Positions 41,235 through 50,572 of a stretch of DNA of 64,000 bases are shown here, in pieces. Under the pieces are notes generated by a model. It was not told the DNA's origin and searched no databases. It saw nothing but the letters and a program-made list of their open reading frames with translations. This DNA comes from Diacronema lutheri (lineage: Eukaryota; Haptophyta; Pavlovophyceae; Pavlovales; Pavlovaceae): the NCBI GenBank assembly GCA_019448385.1, contig JAGTXO010000031.1, positions 312,501-376,500 on the forward strand, in the 5' to 3' direction. Position 1 is the stretch's first letter; each line of letters starts with the position of its first letter. The position numbers and the translations under genes were made by a program.

Positions 41235-43802
41235 GCCCGCGCAGCGTGCGCCCGCGCCGCCGACCGGCGCGCGCACAAGGCGCACCACCTCAAGGTGGAG
41301 GGACTCGGAGGCGAAGGAGCGCGCGAGCACGTGCACCGTCGTCAGCTGCGCCTCCTCCGCCTCGCTCGCCTGCACCGCCTGCTCGTGCGCGTCGCCGCGC
41401 CCGTTCGCCGCGAGCGGGCTCGCGGGCCCATTCGCCGCCAGGCGCGCGCGGCTCGTGCTCGGCGCGTGCGCCCTGGCCGTCGCAGCGGCGATGGCGTGCG
41501 GCGGGCGCGTCGAAAAGTGCAGGCGGCGCGACACGGCGGACGACGAGCTCGAACCGCAGCAGCCACCGGCGCCGTTGCCGGCGCCGGCGCCGCCGCTGAC
41601 CGTCCGCACCGCCCGCGCGCCGGCCGCGGCGCCGGCCGCCGCACCGTTGCGCGGCGCGTGCGTGCCGTGACCGCCGTGGCCGCCGTGGCCGCCGTGGCCG
41701 CCGCTCGCCGTTGCCTCGGATTGCAGCCAGAGCGCCATGACGGGCAGCACGATGTCGGAACGATGAGCACTGTGTGTCGGATCACCGTACGCGTTGCTGC
41801 ACCCGCCTCCCCCTCCCGCGCTGCCGCCCGGGACGAGCACGTGCGAACGGCAGACGGGCGCGCACGCGTACGGCGCGGAGCCGGCGTCCGCGGCGCTTGA
41901 GCGCGCTGCCGCGGCGCCGACAAGCGCGCTCGCGCCGCCGCCGCCGCTGCTGCCGCTGCCGCTGCCCGCGCTGCCAACCAGCCCACGACGAGCCGAGGGT
42001 GACGCGGCGGCACATGATACGCTCGGCGCCGAACCGCGCCGTAGCGCCAGCGTGGCCCTCGGCGTCAGAGCGTCGTCGTCGGACGCGCAGCCGTCGGACT
42101 TTGCGCCCGAGCCGTCGAAGCCGGACACGCCGCGCCGCGGCGATGGCAGCTCACGCGAGCCGTGCCGGCTCAGTCCGGGCGCGTTGAGTCCGGGCGCGTT
42201 GACTCCGGGCGCGAGGGCGAGGCCGGCGGCCGGCGTGGCGCGCGCGAACGCGTCGCCATCGCCGGGGGCGCCATCGGCGCGCGCCGACGGCGCGCGCGAC
42301 GGCGGGAAGACCGTCGAGATCGTCGACGCGCCCGACGCGGCGGAGAGGGCGAAGGACGCCTCGGAGCCGAAGGATGACGAGGCGCCGAGCGACTCGGCCG
42401 ACGCCGACCGCTCCAGCGCCTGCGCCTGCGCGTCGTCGAGCGCCGGCGCGCCGGCGCGCACGTCCGCCGCGCCCGCCAGCGCGCCCGCGTAGCCGCGCGG
42501 CGCGCCCGCCGCGTGCAGGCGGAGCGGCACGGCAAGGCAGCCCACCCCGCCGCCGGGCGCGAGCACGCCGCCCCTCGCGCCGTCGAACGTCTGCGCCGCC
42601 GCGCCGACGGGCAGCCCCCACGGCGCCGACGGCGCGTGCTCACGCCGCGCCGACGCGGGTGGCTGCCCGATCGAAGCCGCGGCCGCCGCGGCCGCCGCGG
42701 GCCACGCGGGCGCAGTCGTGCCCGACAGTACGGAAATGACCTGCTGCTCAACGCTCTCGCGCGCCTCGGCGCCGGCGCGCCGCTCGTCCGTGCCGCCGCT
42801 GCCCGCGTACGACGTCGCGCGCCCGACCTCGCGCTTGGAGAGCGTCGGCACGAGCGCGAGCCGCGCTCGAACCTTCTCGATCCCAAAGCCAAGGGCCTGG
42901 CGCGCGAGGCCGAGCGATGCGGAGGCGATGGCGATGTGCAGGCGGCAGACCTGCTGCATCTCGATCTCGAAGGAGAGCCGGCCGACCGCCTCGCCGCGCG
43001 CGCTCAGGATCGGCATGTTGTAGTTGGGCGGGCCCGTTGCGAGCTGCAGGAGCGAGAGGCGAACCGACCCAATCTCCGAGGACGGTAAAAACCAAAGACC
43101 GTCCGCGCGCACGGAGAAGACAAGCTCGCGCCGAGCGAGCTCGGCCTGGCGGATCGCCGCGCCAAAGTGCCGCGCCGAGCCCCAGCGCACCGTCGCGCAG
43201 TTCACCAACTTGCCGCCCGCGCGCACGTGCGCGCCGCCTCGCGGAGGGTGCGAGCCGTCGCCGCCGTTGGTCGCTGCGCGCGCCGACGGCGTCCGCCAGA
43301 TGAGCGCGGCCGGCCCGGCCGCGCCAGCGCCCGCGCCGTCGGGCGCGGCGAGGCCGCCCCAAGCGCACTGCACGTGCATCATCTTGATGTCGCGCACCAC
43401 CATCCGCGCCTTGTGCATCCGCAGCGTCACGTCGAACTCGAGCGCGTCCGTGGGCGGGATCGGCACTGGCACGGCGGGCGGCGAGCGGATGGGCGGCCCG
43501 CCCGTGAGCGGGTTGGGCGCAAAGTCGTCTATCGCGCAGCCGAAGCAGGTGCGCATCGACTGCCCGTGCCCGGGCACCGTCGAGCGCCAGCTCGTGTGCC
43601 GCTCGCAGAACAGCAGCCCGCACCGCCGGCAGTGGTGCCGCTTGCCGATCGCCATCACCTTGCGGCAGCCCGCCTGCCGGCACCGCGCTTCGTCGCAGTC
43701 GGGCTCCCACGGCTCTCCGCTCGCCGATGTGGGCATGCGCAGCGGCTCGCGGTAGCACCACGCCGACGCCAGCAGCTCGTCCGTCACGCCGGGCGTGCTC
43801 AT
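36813..43802 (-). CDS. giant FYVE-finger/C2-like protein with C-terminal helical domain
   Basis: Model of four exons, all phase 0: 43802-41007, 40753-39647, 39506-37755, 37637-36813; 2,159 residues. A FYVE-type zinc finger lies at about residues 35-90 (CRKVMAIGKRHHCRRCGLLF then MRTCFGC), which binds phosphoinositide in most relatives. Next comes a C2-like beta domain (LEFDVTLRMHKARMVVRDIK; WFLPSSEIGSVRLSLLQLAT). A long disordered region follows, then VLWRDGQRVGTIKGIVIVRD. The C-terminal part is an alpha-helical domain (DESHALCLEVIYQVMCRGEL; LRNRGHLFFTVFMHWTEHVA; LHALVLRLVRQVLSDHFKVQ) I do not recognise. The join between exons 2 and 3 needs a GC donor at 39646 (FAQRAFLK to AWSALLGLVM). If that is wrong there are two genes, the first ending at 39581 and the second beginning at or after about 39480. 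Endosomal localisation is inferred. Confidence 0.6.
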
Positions 43803-43912
43803 CGCCGCCCCGCACCCTGCTGCTTCAGCCCGAGCTGCGAAGGGGCTCGGCCGCTCCTCACCCCAAACACATGGAGTCGGTCCCAACAATGACGCGATGA
43901 CGCGCTGACGCG

Positions 43913-44866
43913 ATGAGCGGCAGGAAGGCGACGGCCTTCGTGGCCGCGGCGGATGAGGGCGCCGGCGGCACGCCGCAGGTGGAGGTGGAGCACGTGCAGC
44001 GCGTGTACGACTGCATCGCGCGCAGCTGGCACGGCACGCGTTACAAGGCCTGGCCGCGCGTCGAGGCGTTTGCGCGTGCGCTCCCGCGCGGCTCGCTCAT
44101 CGCCGACGTGGGCGCGGGCAACGGCAAGAACCTGCCGGCGTGCGCCGAGACGGGCGTGCTGGGCGAGCCGACCGGACCGAGCTTCCCCATCGCGAGCGAC
44201 CTCTCGTTCGAGCTCGCGAGGATTTGCGCCGAGCGCGGCTTCCAGGTCGCCGCTGCCGACGTGACACGGTTGCCCTTCCGCACGGGCGCCTTCGACGCCG
44301 TGCTATGCATCGCCGTACTGCACCACCTCTCCACGCGCGCGCGCCGCGAGACCGCATGCGCCGAATGCTGCCGGCTTCTCACTCCCGGCGGCCGCGCCGT
44401 CTTCTACGCATGGGCGCAGGAGCAAGAGCCAAGCGCGGGCGCCGCGCGCGCGCTCTCGCGCACCGACGACGCCGCCGACGGTGGCTACTCGGGCCACCGC
44501 TTCCCCACGCAAGATGTGCTCGTACCCTTCCACGTCCCTCTGCGCTGTGTCGACATGCGCGGCGACGGCGAGCACGCGCCGCGGGCGGGCGCGGGCGCGG
44601 ACTTGAGCGCGGCAGTCCGCGTGAGCGTGGGCGCGGCGGATGATGGAGACGGCGCGGGCGCGGCGGCCGCGCGCGAGCACGGCGCCTCGTACGACGCGGC
44701 CAAGCGCTCGGTCGTCTTCCAGCGGTACTGCCACGTGTACTGCCGCGGCGAGCTTGAAAGCCTCTTCGAGCCTCTCGTGCGGGCGGGCGCGGTCGCGGTC
44801 GAGCAGAGCTGGTACGACTGCGGCAACTGGTGCGCTGTTGTCGTACGCCTTCCCGGCGGACCGTGA
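43913..44866 (+). CDS. TRM9/ALKBH8-type tRNA wobble-uridine methyltransferase
   Basis: Single exon, 317 residues. EVEHVQRVYDCIARSWHGTR is the family N-terminus. Motif I of the SAM-binding fold is LIADVGAGNGKNL, the acidic post-I strand ASDLSFELARICAERGFQVA, motif IV FDAVLCIAVLHHLST and post-motif LLTPGGRAVFYAW. The C-terminal signatures DVLVPFHVP and VVFQRYCHVYCRGELESL match TRM9/ALKBH8, which completes mcm5U at the tRNA wobble position with TRM112. No AlkB or RRM domain is fused, so it is the TRM9-like stand-alone form. An Ala/Gly/Asp insert lies at about 200-250. Start codon 110 bp from the divergent FYVE gene. Confidence 0.92.
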   Translation: MSGRKATAFVAAADEGAGGTPQVEVEHVQRVYDCIARSWHGTRYKAWPRVEAFARALPRGSLIADVGAGNGKNLPACAETGVLGEPTGPSFPIASDLSFELARICAERGFQVAAADVTRLPFRTGAFDAVLCIAVLHHLSTRARRETACAECCRLLTPGGRAVFYAWAQEQEPSAGAARALSRTDDAADGGYSGHRFPTQDVLVPFHVPLRCVDMRGDGEHAPRAGAGADLSAAVRVSVGAADDGDGAGAAAAREHGASYDAAKRSVVFQRYCHVYCRGELESLFEPLVRAGAVAVEQSWYDCGNWCAVVVRLPGGP

Positions 44867-45060
44867 GCGCTCGCGAGGGCGCGCTTTGCGTGTGGTCGTG
44901 TTGGCGCCGGGGCGCCGCCCGGGCCACAACTGGCGACTGGCGACTGGCCCGGGAGGGGGTTGGACAGAAGGTTCGAGGTGTACGACATTTCGCCTTCGGG
45001 ACTTCCTAAAAATTCTGCCCGAAATCTTTTGGCGGAGCATCCACGCGCGCTCCAGCCGCG

Positions 45061-45714
45061 ATGTTTGACATCGAGAGCGAGGGGGCGAAGAGCGTGGCGA
45101 TCGCGCTCGTTGCGCTCATCTGGATTGGGAACATTGTGCTCGGCCTCTCCGTGATCCCCGCCTGGCGCCGCGACGGCGCGCCCTTTGTGCGCACAGCGGC
45201 GGCCAAGTCGGCTGCAATCTTCGGCGAGCGCGGTCTCCTCCACCGCGGTGGCGACCTCGTCGCGACCGCGGAGCGTGGCGTCGCCAGCATGCACCTGGTC
45301 GATCTGGGGAGCGGCGACGGAACCATCGTGCGCGCCGCCACGCGCACAGGCGGCTTTGGGCGCGCGACGGGGTACGAGATCAACCCGTTCCTCGTCGCGG
45401 CTTCGCGCGTGCTCAGCTTTGGGCGGCCTGCCGAGCGCTTCCGCTGCGAGAGCATGTGGGACGCTGATCTGCGCGAGGTCGACGTGGTCGTCGTGTACGG
45501 CCTCCCGCCCATCATGGAGCGCATGGGCGCCAAGCTGCTCGGCGAGCTCCCCGAGCACGCGCTCGTCGTCTCCAATGCGTACGAGCTGCCGTCGCTCGGC
45601 AAACCGGCGGTCATTCGCCACGTGGACACGCCGCTGCTCTCGGGTGACGCGAGCAGCTCACTGTACGTCTACCGCATGTCGGAGAGCCGCCGCGCGCGCA
45701 ACAAGGCGAAGTGA
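45061..45714 (+). CDS. FAM173/ATPSCKMT-type lysine N-methyltransferase
   Basis: Single exon, 217 residues. An N-terminal membrane helix (VAIALVALIWIGNIVLGLSV) is followed by the SAM-binding motif HLVDLGSGDGTIVRAA, GYEINPFLVAASRVLSF, then MWDADLREVDVVVVYGLPPI and LLGELPEHALVVSNAYELPS. Order and spacing match mitochondrial FAM173A/B enzymes, which methylate lysine of the adenine nucleotide translocase and ATP-synthase c-subunit. The membrane anchor agrees with an inner-mitochondrial-membrane location. Lies 194 bp after the TRM9-like gene on the same strand. Its last 15 bases plus stop context are duplicated downstream across a poly-G tract. Confidence 0.88.
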   Translation: MFDIESEGAKSVAIALVALIWIGNIVLGLSVIPAWRRDGAPFVRTAAAKSAAIFGERGLLHRGGDLVATAERGVASMHLVDLGSGDGTIVRAATRTGGFGRATGYEINPFLVAASRVLSFGRPAERFRCESMWDADLREVDVVVVYGLPPIMERMGAKLLGELPEHALVVSNAYELPSLGKPAVIRHVDTPLLSGDASSSLYVYRMSESRRARNKAK

Positions 45715-45784
45715 GCGGTGGGGGGGGGGGGGGGGGGTTGGGGGGGGGGGGGGGGGGGGGGGCGACAAGGCGAAGTGAGCGGTG
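45699..45784. repeat. duplicated 3' end of the FAM173-type gene flanking poly-G
   Basis: ACAAGGCGAAGTGAGCGGTG occurs at 45701-45720 (containing the stop codon) and again after 45762, separated by G runs at 45721-45738 and 45741-45762. Confidence 0.9.
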
Positions 45785-46058
45785 AGGAAGGGGGGGGGAG
45801 GGGGGGGGGGGCACCGTCAACAGCGCCGACGGGCAGAACGCAGTGCAGCACCCCCCCAGCTCGGCCATACGAGCAGAACGCAATGCATCACCCGCGCATG
45901 CGCACCAGTCCTCGTGCCGGCACGGGCGGCCCCTGGCGCCAGCAGGCAGCAACCCGTCAGGCAAGCCGCCCACGGCCGTGCGGAACGCGATCCGCCATGA
46001 CGACGCGCCTGCGCGTGCGACTGCTTGCACGCGCGCGGGGTGCCGGGCCATTTCTGCC
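45715..46058. other. 344-bp convergent spacer of G tracts and a duplicated gene fragment
   Basis: Everything here is explained by homopolymer G tracts (to about 45812) and by the oxygenase 3' fragment listed separately. Confidence 0.6.
45812..46056 (-). pseudogene. decayed copy of the 3' part of the adjacent 2OG oxygenase
   Basis: Aligns by eye with 46111-46360 of the intact gene: both contain GCCGACGGGCAGAACGCAGT, GCCAGCAGGCAGCAACCCGT, then GGCAAGCCGCCCACGGCCGT. Translation recalls IAFRTAVGGLPDGLLPAG, but the segment corresponding to the proline/aspartate loop is shortened and the frame is lost. A tandem partial duplication, placed directly downstream of the parent gene. Confidence 0.88.
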
Positions 46059-46892
46059 CTACGACTCGCCAAAATTGAATGAGTAGGACACGCGAGGGCG
46101 GGGGGGAAAGGCACCGTCAATAGCGCCGACGGGCAGAACGCAGTGCAGCAGCCAGCTCGGCCATACGAGCATCAACCCCGGTGCTGGCTCGACCGTCGCG
46201 TACGCGCACCAGCCCTCGGGTCGGTCGGGGTCGACGGCGCACGGGCGGCCCGTGGCGCCAGCAGGCAGCAACCCGTCGGGCAAGCCGCCCACGGCCGTGC
46301 GGAACGCGATCCGCCCTGACCACGCGCCGGCGCGTGCGGCTGCTGGCACGCGCGCGGGATAGTAGCAGCCGGACCAAACGGCGCCGGCGTGATCATGCAG
46401 CCCGTGATAATGGTCGCCGCGCGAGACGTTGCACCAAAGCGAGCTGGGCCGGCGCGGACGATCAACGCGCGCCCCTTGCTCGTCCGCGTGCGCCGCACGC
46501 GCGGCGCGCGCCGCGGCGTTGCGCAGCTTTGCGAGCGCGCGCGGCGTGTCGGATGCGAGCGGGCGCGAGTGGAATGCGCCAACATTCGAGACGTTCAAGC
46601 CATCACCAGCACGCTCGAGCTCGAGCGCGAGCGCGCGCAGCCGCCGGTTGAGCGGGCGCGCGAGGTCGGCGCGCAGCGAGAACGCGTGCACGGTCACATC
46701 CTCCCATCCGGGGTTTGCACTCGCGAGCGCGAGGTGCGGAGGAAGCGAGAGGTCGAGCGCGACATGCCGCTCGAAGATAGGCGGCGCAGGCAGCCGGCGC
46801 GCGGCAACCGTCGCGGGCACGAAGCCCTCGAAGGCGCCCAGCACCTGGCGACACACCCTCGACTCGTACCCGTGTTCGTCCTCGGCCGCCAT
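46059..46892 (-). CDS. putative 2OG-Fe(II) oxygenase (TIGR02466-like)
   Basis: Single exon, 277 residues, ATG at 46892. Core: LWCNVSRGDHYHGLHDHAGA with the H.H/D iron ligands, then VWSGCYYPARVP, IAFRTAVGG and LMLVWPSWLLHCVLPVGAID, ending in RVSYSFNF; these are the S.SG.YY, FPSWL.H.V.P and R.S.SFNF blocks of the putative 2OG-Fe(II) oxygenase family (PF13759). The distal His (LLHCV) and the 2OG-binding Arg (PRVSYSF) are present. Substrate unknown. N-terminal 100 residues are also related to the family (W....L...A...A). Its ATG is 24 bp from the divergent RAP gene ATG. Confidence 0.8.
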   Translation of the reverse strand: MAAEDEHGYESRVCRQVLGAFEGFVPATVAARRLPAPPIFERHVALDLSLPPHLALASANPGWEDVTVHAFSLRADLARPLNRRLRALALELERAGDGLNVSNVGAFHSRPLASDTPRALAKLRNAAARAARAAHADEQGARVDRPRRPSSLWCNVSRGDHYHGLHDHAGAVWSGCYYPARVPAAARAGAWSGRIAFRTAVGGLPDGLLPAGATGRPCAVDPDRPEGWCAYATVEPAPGLMLVWPSWLLHCVLPVGAIDGAFPPRPRVSYSFNFGES

Positions 46893-46915
46893 CGACCTTC
46901 TCCGATGGCGAGATT

Positions 46916-48862
46916 ATGCGTCATGGCGAACGACGCATGAGTGAGCTGCGGAGGCGTGGCGGCGCCGCGGTGTGCGCTGCGAGCGCGCTGCTCGGGCATG
47001 CGCTGCGCACGTGCGCGCGCGTGCCGCGCGTGCTTAACGGGTACGCCGCCATGTCGGCGAGCGCGCGCGTGCGCGGCCCGCCCACCGCGCCGTTCGCCGC
47101 ATCGGCGCGAGCGGGCGAGGCGCCGGCGAGCGCCGCGCCGCGCCAGCCGGGCTCGGCGCTCGGTCGGCTGAGCGAGATGTCGCCTTCCGCCTTGCTCGCT
47201 GTCCTCAGCTCGCTCTCCAACGCCTTTGAGCCTACGCCGCACAGCCCGCTCGCCGTGGCCGCCGCGCGCGCGCCCGCGGACGCGCGCTCCACGCGCGACG
47301 GCGACGGCGATGGCGACGGCGTGGAGGAGGGCGATGCAGACGGCGCGGCGGGCGCGCACCGTGCGCACGAGCACCCGTCAGTCTGCGCTGGCCGGCAGGC
47401 CGCGCGCAGCGCCGCGCAGGCACTCTTCGCCGAGGCCACGGCGCTCGCCGCGCGGCCGGTAGGCGAGGGCGCGCACGGTTGGGTCGAAGCGCTGCCATTC
47501 GGCCAGCTGTGGGTGCTCGCGCGTACGGTGGCGCACGGCCGGCACCCGACGTCGCGCGTGCTCACGGTGAACCACGCGCGCCACCTGATGGCCGCGAGCC
47601 AACGCGCCGTGCAGCGCGCGGCCGCCGAGCGGCGCCGGCGCGCGCCGCGCGGCGCGCCAACCGACGACGCCGTTACGCCGGCGGCCATCGTGAGCCTGGC
47701 GCATTGGGCGGTGCGCGCGGCGAGCGCGGGCGCCTTCTCGCAGATCTGCGCGCCGCGCTTCTTCGGCGCGCTCGCCGAGCTCGCCCTCGACATCGGCGTC
47801 GGAGCCTTTACCGCCCAGATGCTCGCCACGCTCCTGCACGCGTACGCGCGTGCTCTGCGCGTTCTCGGCGGCGGGCCCGACCCGCTCGCGGCGCTCGAGC
47901 TGTCGGCTGCGGGCGGCGTCGGCGTGGCGACGGGCGCCACGCCAACGTCCGCTCGACCCGCGCCTGCTCTCGTCGCGCTGCACGCCGCGCACGCCGCGGG
48001 CGCGCGCGCGGCGGGCGCGCGGTGCCGGCGTTTGGCGCTCGCGCTGCACGCCGCGCTCGCATCTGACGCGCGCGTCGCGACGCTGTCGCCCGCGCACCTG
48101 AGCAAGGTGGCGTGGGCGCTGGGCGTGGACGGGCTGCCCGCGCAGCCGCTGCTCCGCGCGCTCGCAGCCGCACTGCCCGCCGCCGCGCCACGCATGTCTG
48201 CGGATGGGCTCACGAATTGCCTGTGGGCGCTTTGCTGCCGCGGGTATCTGCCGCGCGAGGCGACGACGGCGCTCGTCGACGCGCTCAACCGGAAGGCGGC
48301 GGCATGCTCCGCGGAGGGCAATGCGGCGGCCGGCACCGCCGGCGTGCTCGAGCACGGCCACCGCGTGCAGCTGAACGCGTGTGACGTCGCCCTCCGATTG
48401 GAAGGCCCGTGGACATTGCGACCGACCCCACGCCTCGACGGCCGGCTCCTTGCACCGGACGGGTGCCACCTCGGCGCGAGCTCGGGGTTCTCGGGCGGGC
48501 ACGACTCCGTCGGTCCGAGCTCTGCGCTGCATCTCCAGATCTCCGAGACGCTCAGCTCGATGGGCACGGCGCACGTGAACGAGGCGACGATCGATTCGAT
48601 CGGGTGCGTCGTCGACGTGCTCGTCTCCGACTCAGCCGTCGTGCTCGAGGTGCTCGGCGAGTCGCACTATGCGTTCGGCGGGACCGAGCTGCGCGGCAAG
48701 ACCGCGCTCAAGCTCCGCCTGCTCCGCCTCGAGGGTTGGCTCGTTGTCGAGATCCCCTACTTTGAGTGGAATGCGCTCGGCCAGTCGGCACGCGCGCAGC
48801 GCGAGTACCTCGCGAGTAACATCGTGGGCTACGTGCCGCTCTGGCTCGATCTGGAGCAGTAG
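46916..48862 (+). CDS. RAP-domain organelle RNA-binding protein
   Basis: Single exon, 648 residues from ATG 46916 (a second ATG at 46937). The N-terminus is arginine/alanine-rich and acid-poor, like an organelle transit peptide. Residues about 90-480 are alpha-helical repeats (FGQLWVLARTVAHG; MSADGLTNCLWALCCRGYLP) like those of OPR/FASTK-type proteins. The C-terminal RAP domain is VDVLVSDSAVVLEVLGESHY, ELRGKTALKLRLLRLEGWLV and VEIPYFEWNALGQSARAQRE. RAP proteins act on chloroplast or mitochondrial rRNA/mRNA maturation, and the RAP fold resembles an endonuclease. Which organelle is uncertain. Confidence 0.88.
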   Translation: MRHGERRMSELRRRGGAAVCAASALLGHALRTCARVPRVLNGYAAMSASARVRGPPTAPFAASARAGEAPASAAPRQPGSALGRLSEMSPSALLAVLSSLSNAFEPTPHSPLAVAAARAPADARSTRDGDGDGDGVEEGDADGAAGAHRAHEHPSVCAGRQAARSAAQALFAEATALAARPVGEGAHGWVEALPFGQLWVLARTVAHGRHPTSRVLTVNHARHLMAASQRAVQRAAAERRRRAPRGAPTDDAVTPAAIVSLAHWAVRAASAGAFSQICAPRFFGALAELALDIGVGAFTAQMLATLLHAYARALRVLGGGPDPLAALELSAAGGVGVATGATPTSARPAPALVALHAAHAAGARAAGARCRRLALALHAALASDARVATLSPAHLSKVAWALGVDGLPAQPLLRALAAALPAAAPRMSADGLTNCLWALCCRGYLPREATTALVDALNRKAAACSAEGNAAAGTAGVLEHGHRVQLNACDVALRLEGPWTLRPTPRLDGRLLAPDGCHLGASSGFSGGHDSVGPSSALHLQISETLSSMGTAHVNEATIDSIGCVVDVLVSDSAVVLEVLGESHYAFGGTELRGKTALKLRLLRLEGWLVVEIPYFEWNALGQSARAQREYLASNIVGYVPLWLDLEQ

Positions 48863-49300
48863 GCGCCCATGCGTGCTGCTATACCCGCCTCCCCTGGTCC
48901 CGCCCCCCCCCCCCCCCCCCCGCCCCCCCACCCCCGTGCGCCCCCTCATCTCAGCGAACGGAGGGCAGCTCGGGATGACGGAGCATCCCCTTATCCCAGC
49001 GAACTGAGGGCAGCTCGGGCTGTACCCGATGAGGCGGAGCATCCCCTCATCCCAGCGAACGGAGGGCAGCTCGGGATGACGGAGCATCCCCTCGCGCGAC
49101 GGCGCGCACGCGCGGCAGCGTGCTCCCGGGCTTCGCGGTCAAGCGCTCGACACTCAACGCGGGGCCGCAGGCGGTGACGGCGCAGCCCGGTGCGCGGAAG
49201 GAGCTGCGGCGCATCGCGGCGGCCGTGTGCGGTGGCGAGCGCGCAGGCCGTCGGCGCGGCGTCGGGCGGCTCGTCGACCAGCGTGCACACGTCGATCACG
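48863..49300. other. 438-bp spacer holding poly-C and composite repeat, copy A
   Basis: Poly-C at 48903-48930, then the composite repeat to about 49090. The rest (49090-49300) is GC-rich and may contain an upstream exon of the following gene; not resolved. Confidence 0.5.
48903..49092. repeat. composite dispersed repeat, copy A (poly-C plus 45-57-bp units)
   Basis: Poly-C followed by GTGCGCCCCCTCATCTCAGC, then three units of the form CAGCGAACGGAGGGCAGCTC-GGG...GGAGCATCCCCT. The middle unit carries an extra CTGTACCCGATGAGGC. Copy B, in the same orientation, is at 52088-52325. Confidence 0.88.
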
Positions 49301-50446
49301 ATGACCACGAATACCGTCGGCGCAATCTTCTCCGCGATCGGCTGGCACACGGACGAGAGCACGTACGGTGCAGCGCCCCGAGGCAAGCTTGCCGAACAAG
49401 CCGCCGCGCAGACCAAGGCGGCGACGGCGCGCGCCGTCGGCGAGATGGCCGGGGGCGTCCAGCCCGTCTGCGCGGTCGACCTCGCGCAGATCCTCAGGGA
49501 GGAGGCGACGCAGGTGTCCACCGCGTGCCTGATGCACCCATCGCGCGTCGTGAACGGGCTGCTCCGCGACGTCGTCCGCGCGGCAGTCGAGCGCGACGAG
49601 GCGCTCGTCGCGCTGCCCGAGATGCAGCGAAACACGCGCGTGCGCGAGCTGCGCGGGCGGCTGCTGCGCGGCAACGTGGCGGGCGCGCGTGCCGGCTGCC
49701 CCGCCGCGCTCGAGCGTCACCTGCCCGACATGGTCCTCCACGGCATCGACTACGAGTGCGCGCCCACGCCCAGGTGGAATTACGACCGGCACACGACGCG
49801 CTATCGTGGAAGATCCGCGACCTGCAGCACGTGGCCGATGGGCAGGCGCTGCTCTGCCGGCTCGCGCACATCCACACGCAGCTGACCGGCCGGCCGCCGC
49901 GGTACAATGTGGCGCCGCTGCGCACGCACAATGTGCGCGCGGCGCGCTGCTGCCGCTGCCGCCACCGCGCGCCCAAGCGCGCGCGCGCCGCCGTGCGCGC
50001 CGGCCCGCGGCCAGGTTGGTCACGCGCCCGCGCGCTCGCGCGCCGTGCGCTGCGCGCAGGTGCCGCGCAACGTGCGCCTCACCGCGAACGCCATCTGGGA
50101 CACGCTCCCGGACGACGAGCGCAAGGAGCTGCGCGCGCGGCTCAAGGCGCTGGACCTGCGCGACCACGATGGCGAGCCGCTCAAACGGATCAAGCGAGGG
50201 GTCGACGTGGCAATGCAGACCGCGCACTCGCTCGGCAAACCGAACATCTTGGCAAAGTCTTGCACCCTGCGGTCCTTGCTGCGCCGCTCACCGCTCGTTT
50301 TGATCGCACGGTTGGCGCGGTTCCGCGAGGAGCTGCCGCTGCACAAAGGGAGCGTAGTCGGCGAGAACGGTCGACTTTGCTGCCCTTTGCCCGGGTCGAT
50401 CGCAACTGGCACGAGCTCGTCGGGCACGTCGCCCGGTCTCATGTAG
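49301..50446 (+). CDS. unrecognised protein gene, probably disrupted by one frameshift
   Basis: From ATG 49301 the frame reads TTNTVGAIFSAIGWHTDEST, LAQILREEATQVSTACLMHP, then PDMVLHGIDYECAPTPRWNY. Near 49797 the coding signal moves to another frame (ALSWKIRDLQHVADGQALLC; LAHIHTQLTGRPPRYN) without any plausible intron, suggesting a frameshift in the genome or assembly. An intron 49909-50059 (GT-AG) then joins RPPRYN to VPRNVRLTANAIWDTLPDDE and RKELRARLKALDLRDHDGEP, ending at 50446. Helical and charged; no family recognised. The true 5' end may lie upstream of 49301. Confidence 0.45.
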
Positions 50447-50572
50447 ATCCGCCTGCCGCCGCGAGCTTTGGCGCCTGCGCGGGCAGCGGCGCCGCCGACG
50501 CCGCCGCCATCATAGTCGGAGCTCGATGAGGGCTCGCGGTGCACGTATGGCGCATCGGTGTCGCTAGCTCTT

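Noticed and set aside
45611-46120. Minus-strand ORF ending near 45611 as a second oxygenase gene
   Set aside because: It lacks the N-terminal half and iron-binding loop and shares frame-broken sequence with the neighbouring intact gene, so it is treated as a partial duplicate.
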